DNA of 14,248 bases from an uncultured Rhodanobacteraceae bacterium (lineage in GTDB: Bacteria; Pseudomonadota; Gammaproteobacteria; Xanthomonadales; Rhodanobacteraceae). Both the position numbers and the translations under genes were made by a program. The stretch spans positions 1 to 14,248 of the forward strand of contig CALFNI010000572.1 in NCBI GenBank assembly GCA_937902695.1. Reading direction: 5' to 3'. The notes beneath the pieces are model-generated. The model was not told where the DNA came from, searched no databases, and saw only the letters and a program-made list of their open reading frames with translations. Of the stretch, positions 8,801 through 14,248 are shown piece by piece (position 1 is the first letter of the stretch; each line of letters starts with the position of its first letter).

Positions 8801-8968
8801 GACGCGCAGAGCGGCTACGCGGCCGCGAAGGCGCTGCTCGATCGCGAGCTCGGCGCGTGGAAGGCATTCAAGGCGACGCAGCTCGTGGCGATCGATGCGA
8901 AGCTGAAGGCGGCGGGCCGAAAGCCGCTGTCAGTCGACGCACCGAAGAAAGCGCCGCCCAAAACCTGA
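5813..8968 (+). CDS. Exported sortilin/VPS10-like Asp-box beta-propeller protein
   Basis: This exported protein of about 1051 residues belongs to the large bacterial family often labelled glycosyl hydrolase or BNR/VPS10-like; no enzyme activity can be read from it. I start at GTG 5813 because it gives a clean signal peptide (SSKFRVR, then a hydrophobic core ending VAHA) and has a GGAAA site. The in-frame ATG at 5783 would add ten residues. Numbering from that ATG, eleven Asp-box-type repeats (S/T-x-D-x-G-x-T-W pattern) occur near 82, 136, 187, 247, 300, 346, 389, 525, 593, 646 and 690, indicating a ten-bladed or double propeller. The family hallmark ATHGRGFWIMDD is at 722-733. The C-terminal third (about 750-1061) is not propeller-like and includes a helical stretch from about 900. 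The sialidase RIP-type arginine motif is absent. It lies 123 bases after the dehydrogenase gene and could be cotranscribed. Family certain, function unknown. Confidence 0.88.
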   Translation: MPSSKFRVRIAGALALLVAGVAHAGVDPGYYNGLSWRLVGPFRGGRVLAVAGVPREPQHFYFGAVNGGVWETTDAGRTWQPIFDQQSVGSIGAIAVAPSATNVVYVGTGEADMRSDIAQGTGMYRSRDGGHSWTRIGLDDSQQIGRIIVDPADPNVVFVAALGHPYGPNTERGVFRTRDGGETWQRVLGNDDVTGAIDLAFEPGNAKTIYAAMWQTRRTPWNIYPPANGPNSGLYKSTDGGDTWTPMHANGFPERVGRIGVAVAPGNPQRVYAIVDSLAVEDDTGGLYRSDDAGASWKRISSDDRIWQRGWYFNRIAVDPKNADRLYVMNTIVLRTDDGGAHFIALKGDPTGDDFHEMWIDPENPDRQILGVDQGAIVTLNGGRTWSSWLNQPTAQIYRVSTDNRFPYRVYGAQQDSGAAALPSRTGEYDGITMREFREITAGGESDMIAPDPSDPDIVYGGRVDRLDLRTGQTQSVDPTLPSPDLYRHTWTLPLVFSKRDPTRLYFGNQKIFRTRDGGSHWDAISPDLTREDPGVPANVDAPTAANHQRQGPRRGVVYAIAPSPLDANVLWAGTDDGLVWKTNDDGAHWDNVTPAALSAWSKVGTIDASHVDKDTAYAAVDRHRLDDRKPYIYRTHDGGATWQLVVNGIRDGDFVNAVREDPAKKGLLYAATELGMYVSFDDGDHWDPLQANLPRTSVRDIDVHGDDLVIATHGRGFWIMDDASLLREIDPRATRIATRLYPPATAIRARVAAFTGTPSPKDEPLASNPPSGAAIDYVLGAHVKSVELSIRANGKLVRRYTSKDPAPNTDPAKSGYAPEWIPQPSRLETTRGMHRFVWPIRYPKPAALAESETDGDGVWAPPGRYVVELVVDGRTFTQPLTVAPDPRVKLDDDGYAKQFALARDVEAAQLELAVAQGEAKNLHKAVAAAHAAGDLKGALDAFDAELVARAGIIDTANPHNAWILPSSSTTSLRFVGETLGKVAGAVDSADVAPTPDAQSGYAAAKALLDRELGAWKAFKATQLVAIDAKLKAAGRKPLSVDAPKKAPPKT

Positions 8969-8977
8969 CGCGTCTTT

Positions 8978-9003
8978 CCCCTCTCCCGCGTGCGGGAGAG
9001 GGG
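8978..9003. terminator. Perfect 12-bp inverted repeat between convergent genes
   Basis: CCCCTCTCCCGC and its exact complement GCGGGAGAGGGG are separated by GT, 9 bases after the Asp-box gene stop and 4 bases from the stop of the EcsC-family gene. Because the arms are perfect, the hairpin works on both strands and could end both transcripts, although no long T-run follows on either side. Palindromes of this CTCTCCCGC type recur widely in GC-rich proteobacterial genomes, so it may be a dispersed repeat (REP-like) as well as a terminator. Confidence 0.6.
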
Positions 9004-9007
9004 CAAA

Positions 9008-9637
9008 TCAGCTGCGCCGGGTGGACTCTCGCGCCTTCGACGCCGCATCGGCACCAAACAGATCGATCGCCGTGCGCGCCACCTGCCCCGTGTCGTAATA
9101 CGCATACGCGCCGACGCCGAGCGCGCCGATCACCGGCAGCCATCGCGCGATGCCGCGTCCGACGAGCCGCTTCGACACGCTGACGCCGATCTTCGCCGCG
9201 AGCTTCTCGATCACGCGCAGCGGCACGTCCTGGATCAGCAGGCGCGCGCCGACCTGCACGGCCACGTCGCGCACGGCCTGTGCCGCGGCGTGCCGGAACA
9301 GGCAATACAGCATGCGCGACTGCGTCAGCTCGGCGCTGACGCCGAACGCGCCCGCGATATCGGCGACCATCTGCCGCTGGATGCGCCAGATCGCGGCGAG
9401 CTCGGGCACGATCGTGAGCCAGCCGATCGGCCCGGGCGGCAGCGCGAGCGTGCCCGCCGCGAGCGCGGCGCGGTTCGCCGCCGACGAGGCGATCGCGCGC
9501 GCGCGATGATGCGGGCCGCGGCTCTTGTGCTCGCTCGTGTCCGGCACCTCGCTCGCAAGATCGATCACCGCGCGCGTCAGCCGCTCGGCGAGTCTCTCTG
9601 GCACGCCGACGCGGCGGGCGGGAACGTTCTTCGCCAT
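9008..9637 (-). CDS. EcsC family protein
   Basis: This 209-residue protein resembles the EcsC family, named after a membrane-associated product of the Bacillus ecs operon whose biochemical role is unclear. Visible support is the layout: a helical N-terminus, a Gly/Pro-rich hydrophobic turn at about 65-80 (GTLALPPGPIGWLTIVPELAAIW, shown only in part here as GTLALPPGPIGWL), IQRQMVADIAGAFG, and a second Gly-rich hydrophobic stretch near the end (GRGIARWLPVIGALGVGAYAYYDT). I chose ATG 9635-9637. A TTG at 9647-9649 would add MTPT but overlaps the upstream stop codon. It lies 8 bases after the 49-residue small protein on the same strand, so the two are probably cotranscribed. It converges on the Asp-box gene across a hairpin. 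The family call rests on pattern memory rather than an alignment. Confidence 0.75.
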   Translation of the reverse strand: MAKNVPARRVGVPERLAERLTRAVIDLASEVPDTSEHKSRGPHHRARAIASSAANRAALAAGTLALPPGPIGWLTIVPELAAIWRIQRQMVADIAGAFGVSAELTQSRMLYCLFRHAAAQAVRDVAVQVGARLLIQDVPLRVIEKLAAKIGVSVSKRLVGRGIARWLPVIGALGVGAYAYYDTGQVARTAIDLFGADAASKARESTRRS

Positions 9638-9645
9638 CGTCGGCG

Positions 9646-9795
9646 TCAATGCCTTTGGAAGTACTGCACGTCGCGCTCGTGCTTCTCGGCCGCGGCGCGC
9701 GTTCCGAACGTGCCGAGGTTCTTGCGCTTGCCGGTCTTCGGATCGGTCTTGCGCGAGTAGAGGCGGTACTCGCCCGATTTCAGCTTGCGGATCAT
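9646..9795 (-). CDS. Conserved 49-residue small protein
   Basis: This very basic small protein begins MIRKLKSGEYRLYSRK, continues DPKTGKRKNLGTF and ends AAAEKHERDVQYFQRH. I recognise it as a small conserved hypothetical protein of proteobacteria, with no known function. The pattern of a basic beta-hairpin (G-E-Y-R-L-Y ... D-P-x-T-G-K-R ... G-T-F), followed by one helix with AAAEKHER, resembles the AP2-like arm-binding domain of tyrosine integrases, so nucleic-acid binding is a fair guess. ATG 9793-9795 is chosen over a longer reading because GGAG stands 6 bases before it and the conserved part starts there. The EcsC-family gene follows after 8 bases. There is no integrase catalytic part nearby, so this is a stand-alone protein rather than a truncated integrase as far as can be seen. 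Confidence 0.75.
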   Translation of the reverse strand: MIRKLKSGEYRLYSRKTDPKTGKRKNLGTFGTRAAAEKHERDVQYFQRH

Positions 9796-9799
9796 GGCG

Positions 9800-9805
9800 C
9801 TCTCC
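9800..9805 (-). promoter_or_regulatory. Ribosome binding site of the 49-residue protein
   Basis: The minus strand reads GGAGAG, with GGAG 6 bases before ATG 9793-9795. This supports the short form over a start at 9831. Confidence 0.6.
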
Positions 9806-9815
9806 AGCGTGGCGC

Positions 9816-9831
9816 GTGCGCGCGGGCGCAC
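9816..9831 (-). repeat. Short GC-rich inverted repeat
   Basis: GTGCGC-GCGG-GCGCAC forms a 6-bp stem with a 4-base loop in the gap between the 278-residue gene and the 49-residue gene. There is no T-run, and in DNA this rich in GC it may be chance. Nothing else was seen in that 91-base gap. Confidence 0.25.
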
Positions 9832-9886
9832 GTCCGCAACTTAGCGCCGGCGCCTCAACGTGGGCTGAAGCCGCCGGCCGCGATCG

Positions 9887-10723
9887 CTAATCGTAATCGT
9901 ATGCGGAGACCGGCGCCCAAAGTTCGCGACGCAGGCGCGCCAGGCGCGGTTCGACGTCCGCACAGGCCGTGCCGGGCACGCGCCGATCTCGATGCGCGCG
10001 CAACAGCACGCGCATCGACGGCGTGCCGTGGCGCTGGATCGTTTCGGCAAGGTCGGCGCCGCCCTCGAGCGCAGCCGTCAGCGCGAGACGCCGGATGTCG
10101 TCGTCGGCGATGCCGACCATGCCGCGGCGGATCTGGCGGCGCAGCTGTTCTTCGGCGGCGACATCGAGCTGCCGCTCGGCGGCCGCGCGCCGCAGCAGCG
10201 CGGCCGGCACGCCGAGGCGCGCGGCGAGCGTCGCGCTTGCGCTCGAGAGACGACGCGACAGCATTTCGACCGTGTCGATCGCGCCGCTCCGGCGCGATGC
10301 GCGCTCCCATGCATCGATCAGCAGCGCGACGCGCGAGCGATCGTTGTACGAGGGCGCCGGCCGGTAGCGCGCCGGAAGCGCCTCGGTGCCGCGCACGAAC
10401 TCCCAGCGCGAATCAAGGCAGCGCGCGAGCGCGTCGTCGCCGAGCGAACGGAGCGCGTGACCCGCATCGCGCAGGCGCGCGAGGAGACACGCGTCGAGCG
10501 AGGTGTGCATCGGCAGGGCGAAGACGAGCATGCGCAGCGGCTTCTCGATCGCCCACGCGCTCATTGCGAGACAGCGCGCGAAATCGGCTTCGAGCGCTCC
10601 GAGCTGCAGGCCGATCTGGCGGCGCGACGCATCGCCGTCGCGGAACGTCGCCATCGCCGCAAGACGGATCGTAGCCGGCGATGCATCCTCGACGACCGAC
10701 GAGCCTGTGCTTGCAGGGTCCAT
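9887..10723 (-). CDS. Protein of unknown function, 278 residues
   Basis: I do not recognise this protein. It is soluble, with no signal peptide or membrane helix, rich in Ala, Arg and Leu, and appears almost wholly helical. Segments include KPLRMLVFALPMHTSLDACL (about 61-80), LIDAWERASRRSGAIDTVEM, LAARLGVPAALLRRAAAERQ and LRRQIRRGMVGIADDDIRRL. It ends SAYDYD. The composition looks like a genuine protein, whereas the opposite-strand frame here is a low-complexity Arg/Ala/Glu sequence. The ATG at 10721-10723 sits at the edge of an AT-rich patch with no ribosome binding site, so transcription could give a leaderless message. A later in-frame ATG (residue 24, at 10654) is an alternative. It is transcribed away from the XRE-type regulator at 10801, which may control it. 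The stretch AARLGVPAALLRRAA could be a helix-turn-helix, but this is weak. Confidence 0.62.
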   Translation of the reverse strand: MDPASTGSSVVEDASPATIRLAAMATFRDGDASRRQIGLQLGALEADFARCLAMSAWAIEKPLRMLVFALPMHTSLDACLLARLRDAGHALRSLGDDALARCLDSRWEFVRGTEALPARYRPAPSYNDRSRVALLIDAWERASRRSGAIDTVEMLSRRLSSASATLAARLGVPAALLRRAAAERQLDVAAEEQLRRQIRRGMVGIADDDIRRLALTAALEGGADLAETIQRHGTPSMRVLLRAHRDRRVPGTACADVEPRLARLRRELWAPVSAYDYD

Positions 10724-10739
10724 CCATTAAATATATCTT
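10711..10739 (+). promoter_or_regulatory. Candidate sigma-70 promoter for the XRE regulator
   Basis: TTGCAG (10711-10716) and TATCTT (10734-10739) are separated by 17 bases and face the regulator gene, giving a start near 10746 and a leader of about 55 bases. The box lies in the only strongly AT-rich patch of the window. The -35 falls inside the first codons of the divergent gene. Confidence 0.45.
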
Positions 10740-10770
10740 AAATAAACCCTGCATTGATAATGGGTGGTTA
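10724..10770. promoter_or_regulatory. AT-rich divergent control region
   Basis: About 47 bases dominated by A and T lie between two divergent genes in DNA otherwise near two-thirds G+C. On the minus strand TATATT (10730-10735) could be a -10 placing the transcript start at or just before the ATG at 10721-10723. A split dyad TTAA-N7-TTAA spans 10727-10741 and overlaps both candidate -10 boxes, so it is a possible operator for the regulator next door. These assignments are inference from base content and spacing. Confidence 0.4.
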
Positions 10771-10800
10771 AGCCCGCGGCGCGCCCCTAGGTTTTTGCGC

Positions 10801-11109
10801 ATGACGCCGCGAGAACTGCAACGGCGCGTCGGTATCGTGATCCGACGCCACCGTGAGCGCCTGAAATACAGCCAGGAGGATTTCGCGAACGCCGCGGATA
10901 TCCACCGCTCGTACTACAGCAACATCGAGCGCGGCACGCAGAACTTCTCGCTGACCTACCTTCTCAAGATCTCGCGCATGCTCAACGTGTCGCTGTCGAC
11001 GCTGTTCGAGGAAGCGGAAACACTCGATCTCCCGAACGCGATCGCCGAGCCGCATGCGCCGCCGCGCGTCGGCCGGCCGCGCGGGCGAAAGTCGGGCTGG
11101 CGGTTCTGA
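10801..11109 (+). CDS. XRE-family transcriptional regulator with AT-hook-like tail
   Basis: This 102-residue protein is a DNA-binding regulator made of one Cro/C1-type helix-turn-helix domain (about 9-70). The HTH includes YSQEDFANAADIHRSYYSNI followed by ERGTQNFSLTYLLKISRMLN, and then VSLSTLFEEAE; this is the classic five-helix order with the S-Q-E-x-F turn and IERG recognition end. The remaining tail (about 75-102) is Pro/Arg-rich and ends VGRPRGRKSGWRF, similar to the G-R-P core of an AT-hook minor-groove binder. ATG 10801 is chosen because the domain starts there; the reading frame is open further upstream to 10681 but that part is not protein-like. It is divergent from the 278-residue gene across an AT-rich region, a common arrangement for local or self control. 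It converges on opgD with only 13 bases between stops. Confidence 0.88.
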   Translation: MTPRELQRRVGIVIRRHRERLKYSQEDFANAADIHRSYYSNIERGTQNFSLTYLLKISRMLNVSLSTLFEEAETLDLPNAIAEPHAPPRVGRPRGRKSGWRF

Positions 11110-11122
11110 AACGCGTTCCGCT

Positions 11123-12670
11123 TCACGCGGGACGAGCCGGCGTCCACTGGCAGAGCCAGGTTTCCGTCAGCGCCTTCTCGCCGAGGCGCAGAAACAGCCG
11201 GATGTCGATCGGCGCCTGGCTCGCATCGGGCGGCACCACGTCGAACATCGCGCGCCAGCCCCTGATCGCATCGAGCGGCCGCGCCGACACGATCTCGGTC
11301 GTTCCGCGCGAGAGCGTGATCACGGGCTCGACCTTCGCGTCGCGCGCGAGCGATGCGAGCTCGCCGCCGGCGAAGTCGACGACGAAGCGCCACGAAAAAT
11401 GCGCACGCTTGCCGCCGACCTGGCCGCCGATGCCGCTCCACGTCATCGCGGTCGTCCCGAGCGAGGGCGTCGCGGGCATCTTCGTGCCCCAGAACAACCG
11501 GTACGCATAGAGCAGCTCGGTGCCGGCCTCGACGGCGCCCGCGGGATTCCACGATGCGACGATGTTGTCGAAGCTCTCGTGCGCGATCGGAATCTCGAGG
11601 AGATCGACCGCGCCCTTCGCGAAGCCCGACAGCGGCTCGACCCAGAGGCTCGGCCGGCGATCGTAGAAGACGCCGTCGTCCTGGTAATGGTCGAAGTTGC
11701 GATCGCGCTGCATGAGCCCGAATCCATGCGGCGCGTCGTCGGCGAACGTCGAGACGTGCACGGCGGGCGGATTGACCAGCGGACGCCAGATCCATTCGCC
11801 GTGCCCGGTCTGCATCGCGAGGCCGTCCGAATCGTGGATCGCAGGCCGCCAGTCGTCATGGATGCGCCGGTCGTTCGGCGCCGTGAGGAACATGCTGGTC
11901 AGCGGGGCGATGCCGAGGCGCTCGATCGCCTTGCGCGGATAGAGCGCGGTGTCGATGCGCATCGCGAGCGGCTCGCCGGGCGTGATCTCGAAGCGGTACG
12001 CGCCCGCGATGCTCGGCGAATCGAGCAGCGCGTAGACGACGAGCGTCGTCGCATCCGCCGTCGGGCGCTCGAACCAGTACGCGACGAAATCCGGAAACTC
12101 CTCCGCGCGCGGCAGGCCGCAATCGACGGCGAGCCCGCGCGCCGAAAGCCCGTACTGCATCGTGCCGCCGACGGCGCGGAAATAGCTCGCGCCGAGGAAC
12201 GCGGCGACGTCGCGCTGGAAATCGGGCGCGAAGTTGATGCGGAATCCGGCAAAGCCGAGATCGCGCGGCAGCGTCGCGGCGTCGAGACCGCTTTGCGTGA
12301 GGTCGAACAGCGATGGTTCGTACGCGATCTCGCGCGCGACGCCATCGACGACTTCATGCATGCGCACCGGCCGGCGGAACTGCATGCCGAGGTGGAAGAA
12401 CTGCACGCGGAACCTGAGATCGTCGCCGGCCCAGAGCGCGCGATCCTCGCGGAAGCGGATCGACTGGAACGCATCCCACTTCATGTGCGCGACAGCCGGC
12501 GGCACCGCTTTCGCCGGCGCGGCGTACGGCTTCGATGCGAGCGCGCGCGCCTGGCCTTTCAGCGCTGCGTAATCGAAACGCGGCGCACCGGTGTCGGCGT
12601 GCGCGAACCGCAGCAGCGAGACACCCACGAGCGCGTAGCCGGAGACCTTCAGGAGCTCGCGCCGGTTCAC
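11123..12670 (-). CDS. opgD: Periplasmic glucan protein OpgD (Tat-exported)
   Basis: This 515-residue periplasmic protein acts on osmoregulated periplasmic glucans after OpgH makes the beta-1,2-glucan backbone. The family has been assigned beta-1,2-glucanase activity (GH186). The Tat signal NRRELLK with a hydrophobic core ends at AHA (25). Conserved stretches close to E. coli OpgD are [14 protein letters not shown] (91-104), [10 protein letters not shown] (158-167), YGLSARGLA (173-181), IHDSDGL (278-284), GEWIWRPL (291-298), [19 protein letters not shown] (328-346) and ETWLCQW (503-509). The Tat signal and overall match favour OpgD over its paralogue OpgG. The GTG start at 12668-12670 overlaps the opgH stop (GTGA) and has GGAG 6 bases upstream, so translation is probably coupled. 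It is slightly shorter than the E. coli protein (551). No opgG is visible. Confidence 0.93.
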   Translation of the reverse strand: MNRRELLKVSGYALVGVSLLRFAHADTGAPRFDYAALKGQARALASKPYAAPAKAVPPAVAHMKWDAFQSIRFREDRALWAGDDLRFRVQFFHLGMQFRRPVRMHEVVDGVAREIAYEPSLFDLTQSGLDAATLPRDLGFAGFRINFAPDFQRDVAAFLGASYFRAVGGTMQYGLSARGLAVDCGLPRAEEFPDFVAYWFERPTADATTLVVYALLDSPSIAGAYRFEITPGEPLAMRIDTALYPRKAIERLGIAPLTSMFLTAPNDRRIHDDWRPAIHDSDGLAMQTGHGEWIWRPLVNPPAVHVSTFADDAPHGFGLMQRDRNFDHYQDDGVFYDRRPSLWVEPLSGFAKGAVDLLEIPIAHESFDNIVASWNPAGAVEAGTELLYAYRLFWGTKMPATPSLGTTAMTWSGIGGQVGGKRAHFSWRFVVDFAGGELASLARDAKVEPVITLSRGTTEIVSARPLDAIRGWRAMFDVVPPDASQAPIDIRLFLRLGEKALTETWLCQWTPARPA

Positions 12671-14248
12671 GCGGCGCTCCGCGCGATGTCGGGCGGCGGC
12701 GTGCGCGCCGGCGGCGCCTCGCCGCGGGCGTGGATCCACGCCGGATGCGCGTCCGGCGCCGTCCACACGCCGAAGTGCAGGCGCGACAGCGCGAGCGCAT
12801 TGCCGAGCAGTGCGTTGCGCTCGGCGTCCGTGATCGATTCGGGCCCATCGATGAGCGCGCGCGCGACGAGCGCGGCGTGCGCATCGCGCAGCGAATCCGA
12901 ATGCTGCGTGCGCGCGACGTCGGCGGCGCACGCGATCGCGTTGTGGCGCGGATCGACGACCGCGTCGACGAAGCCCGCATCGCGCGGCGCGTGGCGGAAG
13001 AAGCGGCGCATGCGCCGCAGCACGCGCGGCGGCCCCGATTCTTCGGGAATCAGGAAAATGCGCCTGGCGCGCAACCGGCGGCCGAGCGAAACGCGGCTCG
13101 ACAGCACCGAGATCGGCAGCGAGACAGCGCGCGCGCCCGCGACCGGCAGCAGCCACCAGAGGAACGAGGGGTCGAGCCAGTAGACGAGCGCAAGCCATGC
13201 GAGGCCGAGCACCGTGTGCAGTCCGTGCCGCCGGACCGCCTCGCCCCACGCGGTCTCGGCATCCTCGCGCGGCGGCGATTTCCAGGCGAGCTTTAGGCCC
13301 AGCAGCGCGCCGACGATGAATTGCGTGTGGAAAAGCATGCGCACCGGCGCGAGCAGCATCGAGAACACGATCTCGGCCAGCGTCGACAGCGCGAGGCGCG
13401 GCACGCCGCCGAAATGCTGCGCGCCGCGACGCGCGATAAGGACGACGCTCAGGACCTTCGGCAGGAACAGCAGCGTCGCCGTCGCCGTGAACAGGCTGAT
13501 CGCGCGCGACGGATGCCATTCGGGCCATAGCGGAAAGAGCTGGTTCGGCGCGGTGAAATAGGTCGGCTCGGTCAGCGTGTGCACGGCCAGCACGATCGTC
13601 GACAGCACGAGGAAGGCGAACCAGAGCGGCGCCGAGAGATAGGCCATGACGCCGGTGACGAACACCGCGCGATGCGCCGGGTGCAGCCCGTGCGCGAAGA
13701 AGAGCCGCGAGTTGATCAGGTTGCCGAGGCACCAGCGCCGGTCGCGCTTGAGCTCGTCGAGAAGATTGGGCGGCATCTCCTCGTAGCTTCCGGAGAGGTC
13801 ATATGCGATCCAGACGCCCCAGCCCGCGCGCCGCATCAGCGCCGCTTCGACGAAATCGTGCGAGAGGATCTCGCCCGACAGCGCGCCTTCGCCCGGCAGG
13901 CGGCTGAGCGCGCAGTGCTTCATGAAGGGCTCGACGCGGATGATCGCGTTGTGGCCCCAGTAGTGCGATTCGCCGAGCTGCCAGAAGTGCAGGCCAGCGA
14001 CGAACAGCGGTCCGTAGACGCGCGTCGCGAACTGCTGGATGCGCGCATACAGGGTCTCGCGGCCGAACGCGAGCGGCGCGGTCTGGATGATGCCTGCGTC
14101 CGGATGCGCCTCCATGAGCCGCATCAGCTCGACGAGGCAGCGGCCGCTCATGACGCTGTCCGCGTCGAGCACGACCATGTACGCGTAGCGCTTGCCCCAG
14201 CGCCGGCAGAAATCGGCGACGTTGCCGCTCTTGCGCTTGATGCGGTGC
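12667..14248 (-). CDS. opgH: Glucan glucosyltransferase OpgH, C-terminal part
   Basis: This inner-membrane glycosyltransferase uses UDP-glucose to build and export the linear beta-1,2-glucan backbone of osmoregulated periplasmic glucans. The gene runs off the window: 526 residues are seen of a family length near 850, and the N-terminus is missing. Numbering from the first full visible codon, [16 protein letters not shown] (3-18) leads into the catalytic [12 protein letters not shown] (25-36). It continues with [13 protein letters not shown] (92-104), [15 protein letters not shown] (129-143) and the acceptor-site RDRRW (168-172), all as in E. coli OpgH. Membrane helices follow at about 190-223, 250-273, 288-315 and 345-370. 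The last 130 residues are hydrophilic and end in a Pro/Ala-rich stretch. The stop overlaps the opgD start by 4 bases. Transcription enters from outside the window, so the promoter is not visible. Confidence 0.95.
   Translation of the reverse strand, partial: HRIKRKSGNVADFCRRWGKRYAYMVVLDADSVMSGRCLVELMRLMEAHPDAGIIQTAPLAFGRETLYARIQQFATRVYGPLFVAGLHFWQLGESHYWGHNAIIRVEPFMKHCALSRLPGEGALSGEILSHDFVEAALMRRAGWGVWIAYDLSGSYEEMPPNLLDELKRDRRWCLGNLINSRLFFAHGLHPAHRAVFVTGVMAYLSAPLWFAFLVLSTIVLAVHTLTEPTYFTAPNQLFPLWPEWHPSRAISLFTATATLLFLPKVLSVVLIARRGAQHFGGVPRLALSTLAEIVFSMLLAPVRMLFHTQFIVGALLGLKLAWKSPPREDAETAWGEAVRRHGLHTVLGLAWLALVYWLDPSFLWWLLPVAGARAVSLPISVLSSRVSLGRRLRARRIFLIPEESGPPRVLRRMRRFFRHAPRDAGFVDAVVDPRHNAIACAADVARTQHSDSLRDAHAALVARALIDGPESITDAERNALLGNALALSRLHFGVWTAPDAHPAWIHARGEAPPARTPPPDIARSAA
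12677..12680 (-). promoter_or_regulatory. Ribosome binding site of opgD within opgH
   Basis: GGAG on the minus strand lies 6 bases before the GTG at 12668-12670, inside the last codons of opgH. It supports a GTG start and coupled translation. Confidence 0.55.

Noticed and set aside
5813..8968. Repeated GACGGCGGC-type motifs as a DNA repeat array
   Set aside because: They encode the Asp-box turns at irregular spacing, so they reflect protein repeats, not a CRISPR or satellite.
9646..9795. Remnant of an integrase or prophage attachment region
   Set aside because: The small gene is complete with its own start signal, and no integrase core, tRNA or att-like repeat is present.
9992..10741. Plus-strand open frame of 249 codons opposite the 278-residue gene
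   Set aside because: Its Arg/Ala/Glu/His-rich composition matches the shadow frames elsewhere, while the minus-strand product has a balanced, structured composition.
11054..13183. Plus-strand open frame of 709 codons opposite opgD/opgH
   Set aside because: It is antisense to clear OpgD and OpgH homologues and its product is low-complexity.
12671..13732. Upstream in-frame extension of OpgD giving an 869-residue fusion
   Set aside because: The extension lies wholly inside opgH in another frame, and the Tat signal and ribosome binding site place the OpgD start at 12670.

Overview
This is a 14.2 kb window of chromosomal DNA with very high GC content. Strong G/C preference at third codon positions produces long mirror-image open frames opposite most real genes. 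The gene content is that of a Gram-negative proteobacterium: GspA/GspB of type II secretion, the OpgH/OpgD periplasmic glucan genes, and secreted proteins with Sec or Tat signals. A gammaproteobacterium of the Xanthomonadales (Lysobacterales) type is my best guess. That rests on the gene mix and on the acidic DGF-type tail of one secreted protein, and is inference only. No rRNA, tRNA, CRISPR array, transposase or integrase gene is visible.

Layout. (1) 58-3411, minus strand: gspA -> gspB -> rhomboid protease. This is an ATPase/peptidoglycan-binding membrane protein, its partner GspB, and a six-helix intramembrane serine protease. (2) 3412-3556: a divergent intergenic region with candidate promoters for both directions. 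(3) 3557-8968, plus strand: two large exported proteins. The first is a PQQ-type sugar dehydrogenase fused to PKD and DUF11 modules. The second is a roughly 1050-residue Asp-box (sortilin/VPS10-like) beta-propeller protein. (4) 8969-9007: a perfect 12-bp inverted repeat between convergent genes. (5) 9008-10723, minus strand: a 278-residue protein of unknown function, then a 49-residue conserved small protein, then an EcsC-family protein. (6) 10724-10800: a short AT-rich island separating the unknown gene from a divergent XRE-type regulator (10801-11109) that has an AT-hook-like C-terminus. (7) 11123-14248, minus strand: opgH (5' end beyond the window) and opgD, overlapping by 4 bases and forming an osmoregulated periplasmic glucan operon.

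How the parts may work together. Most of the window concerns the cell envelope. GspA/B are thought to open or bind peptidoglycan for assembly of the type II secretin. The two exported plus-strand proteins are plausible, but unproven, clients of such an export route. OpgH makes the beta-1,2-glucan backbone and OpgD trims or modifies it in the periplasm. I see no clear undescribed multi-gene system. The least explained parts are the 278-residue unknown gene with its AT-rich divergent control region and AT-hook-like regulator, the 49-residue small protein, and the acidic C-terminal tail of the dehydrogenase.
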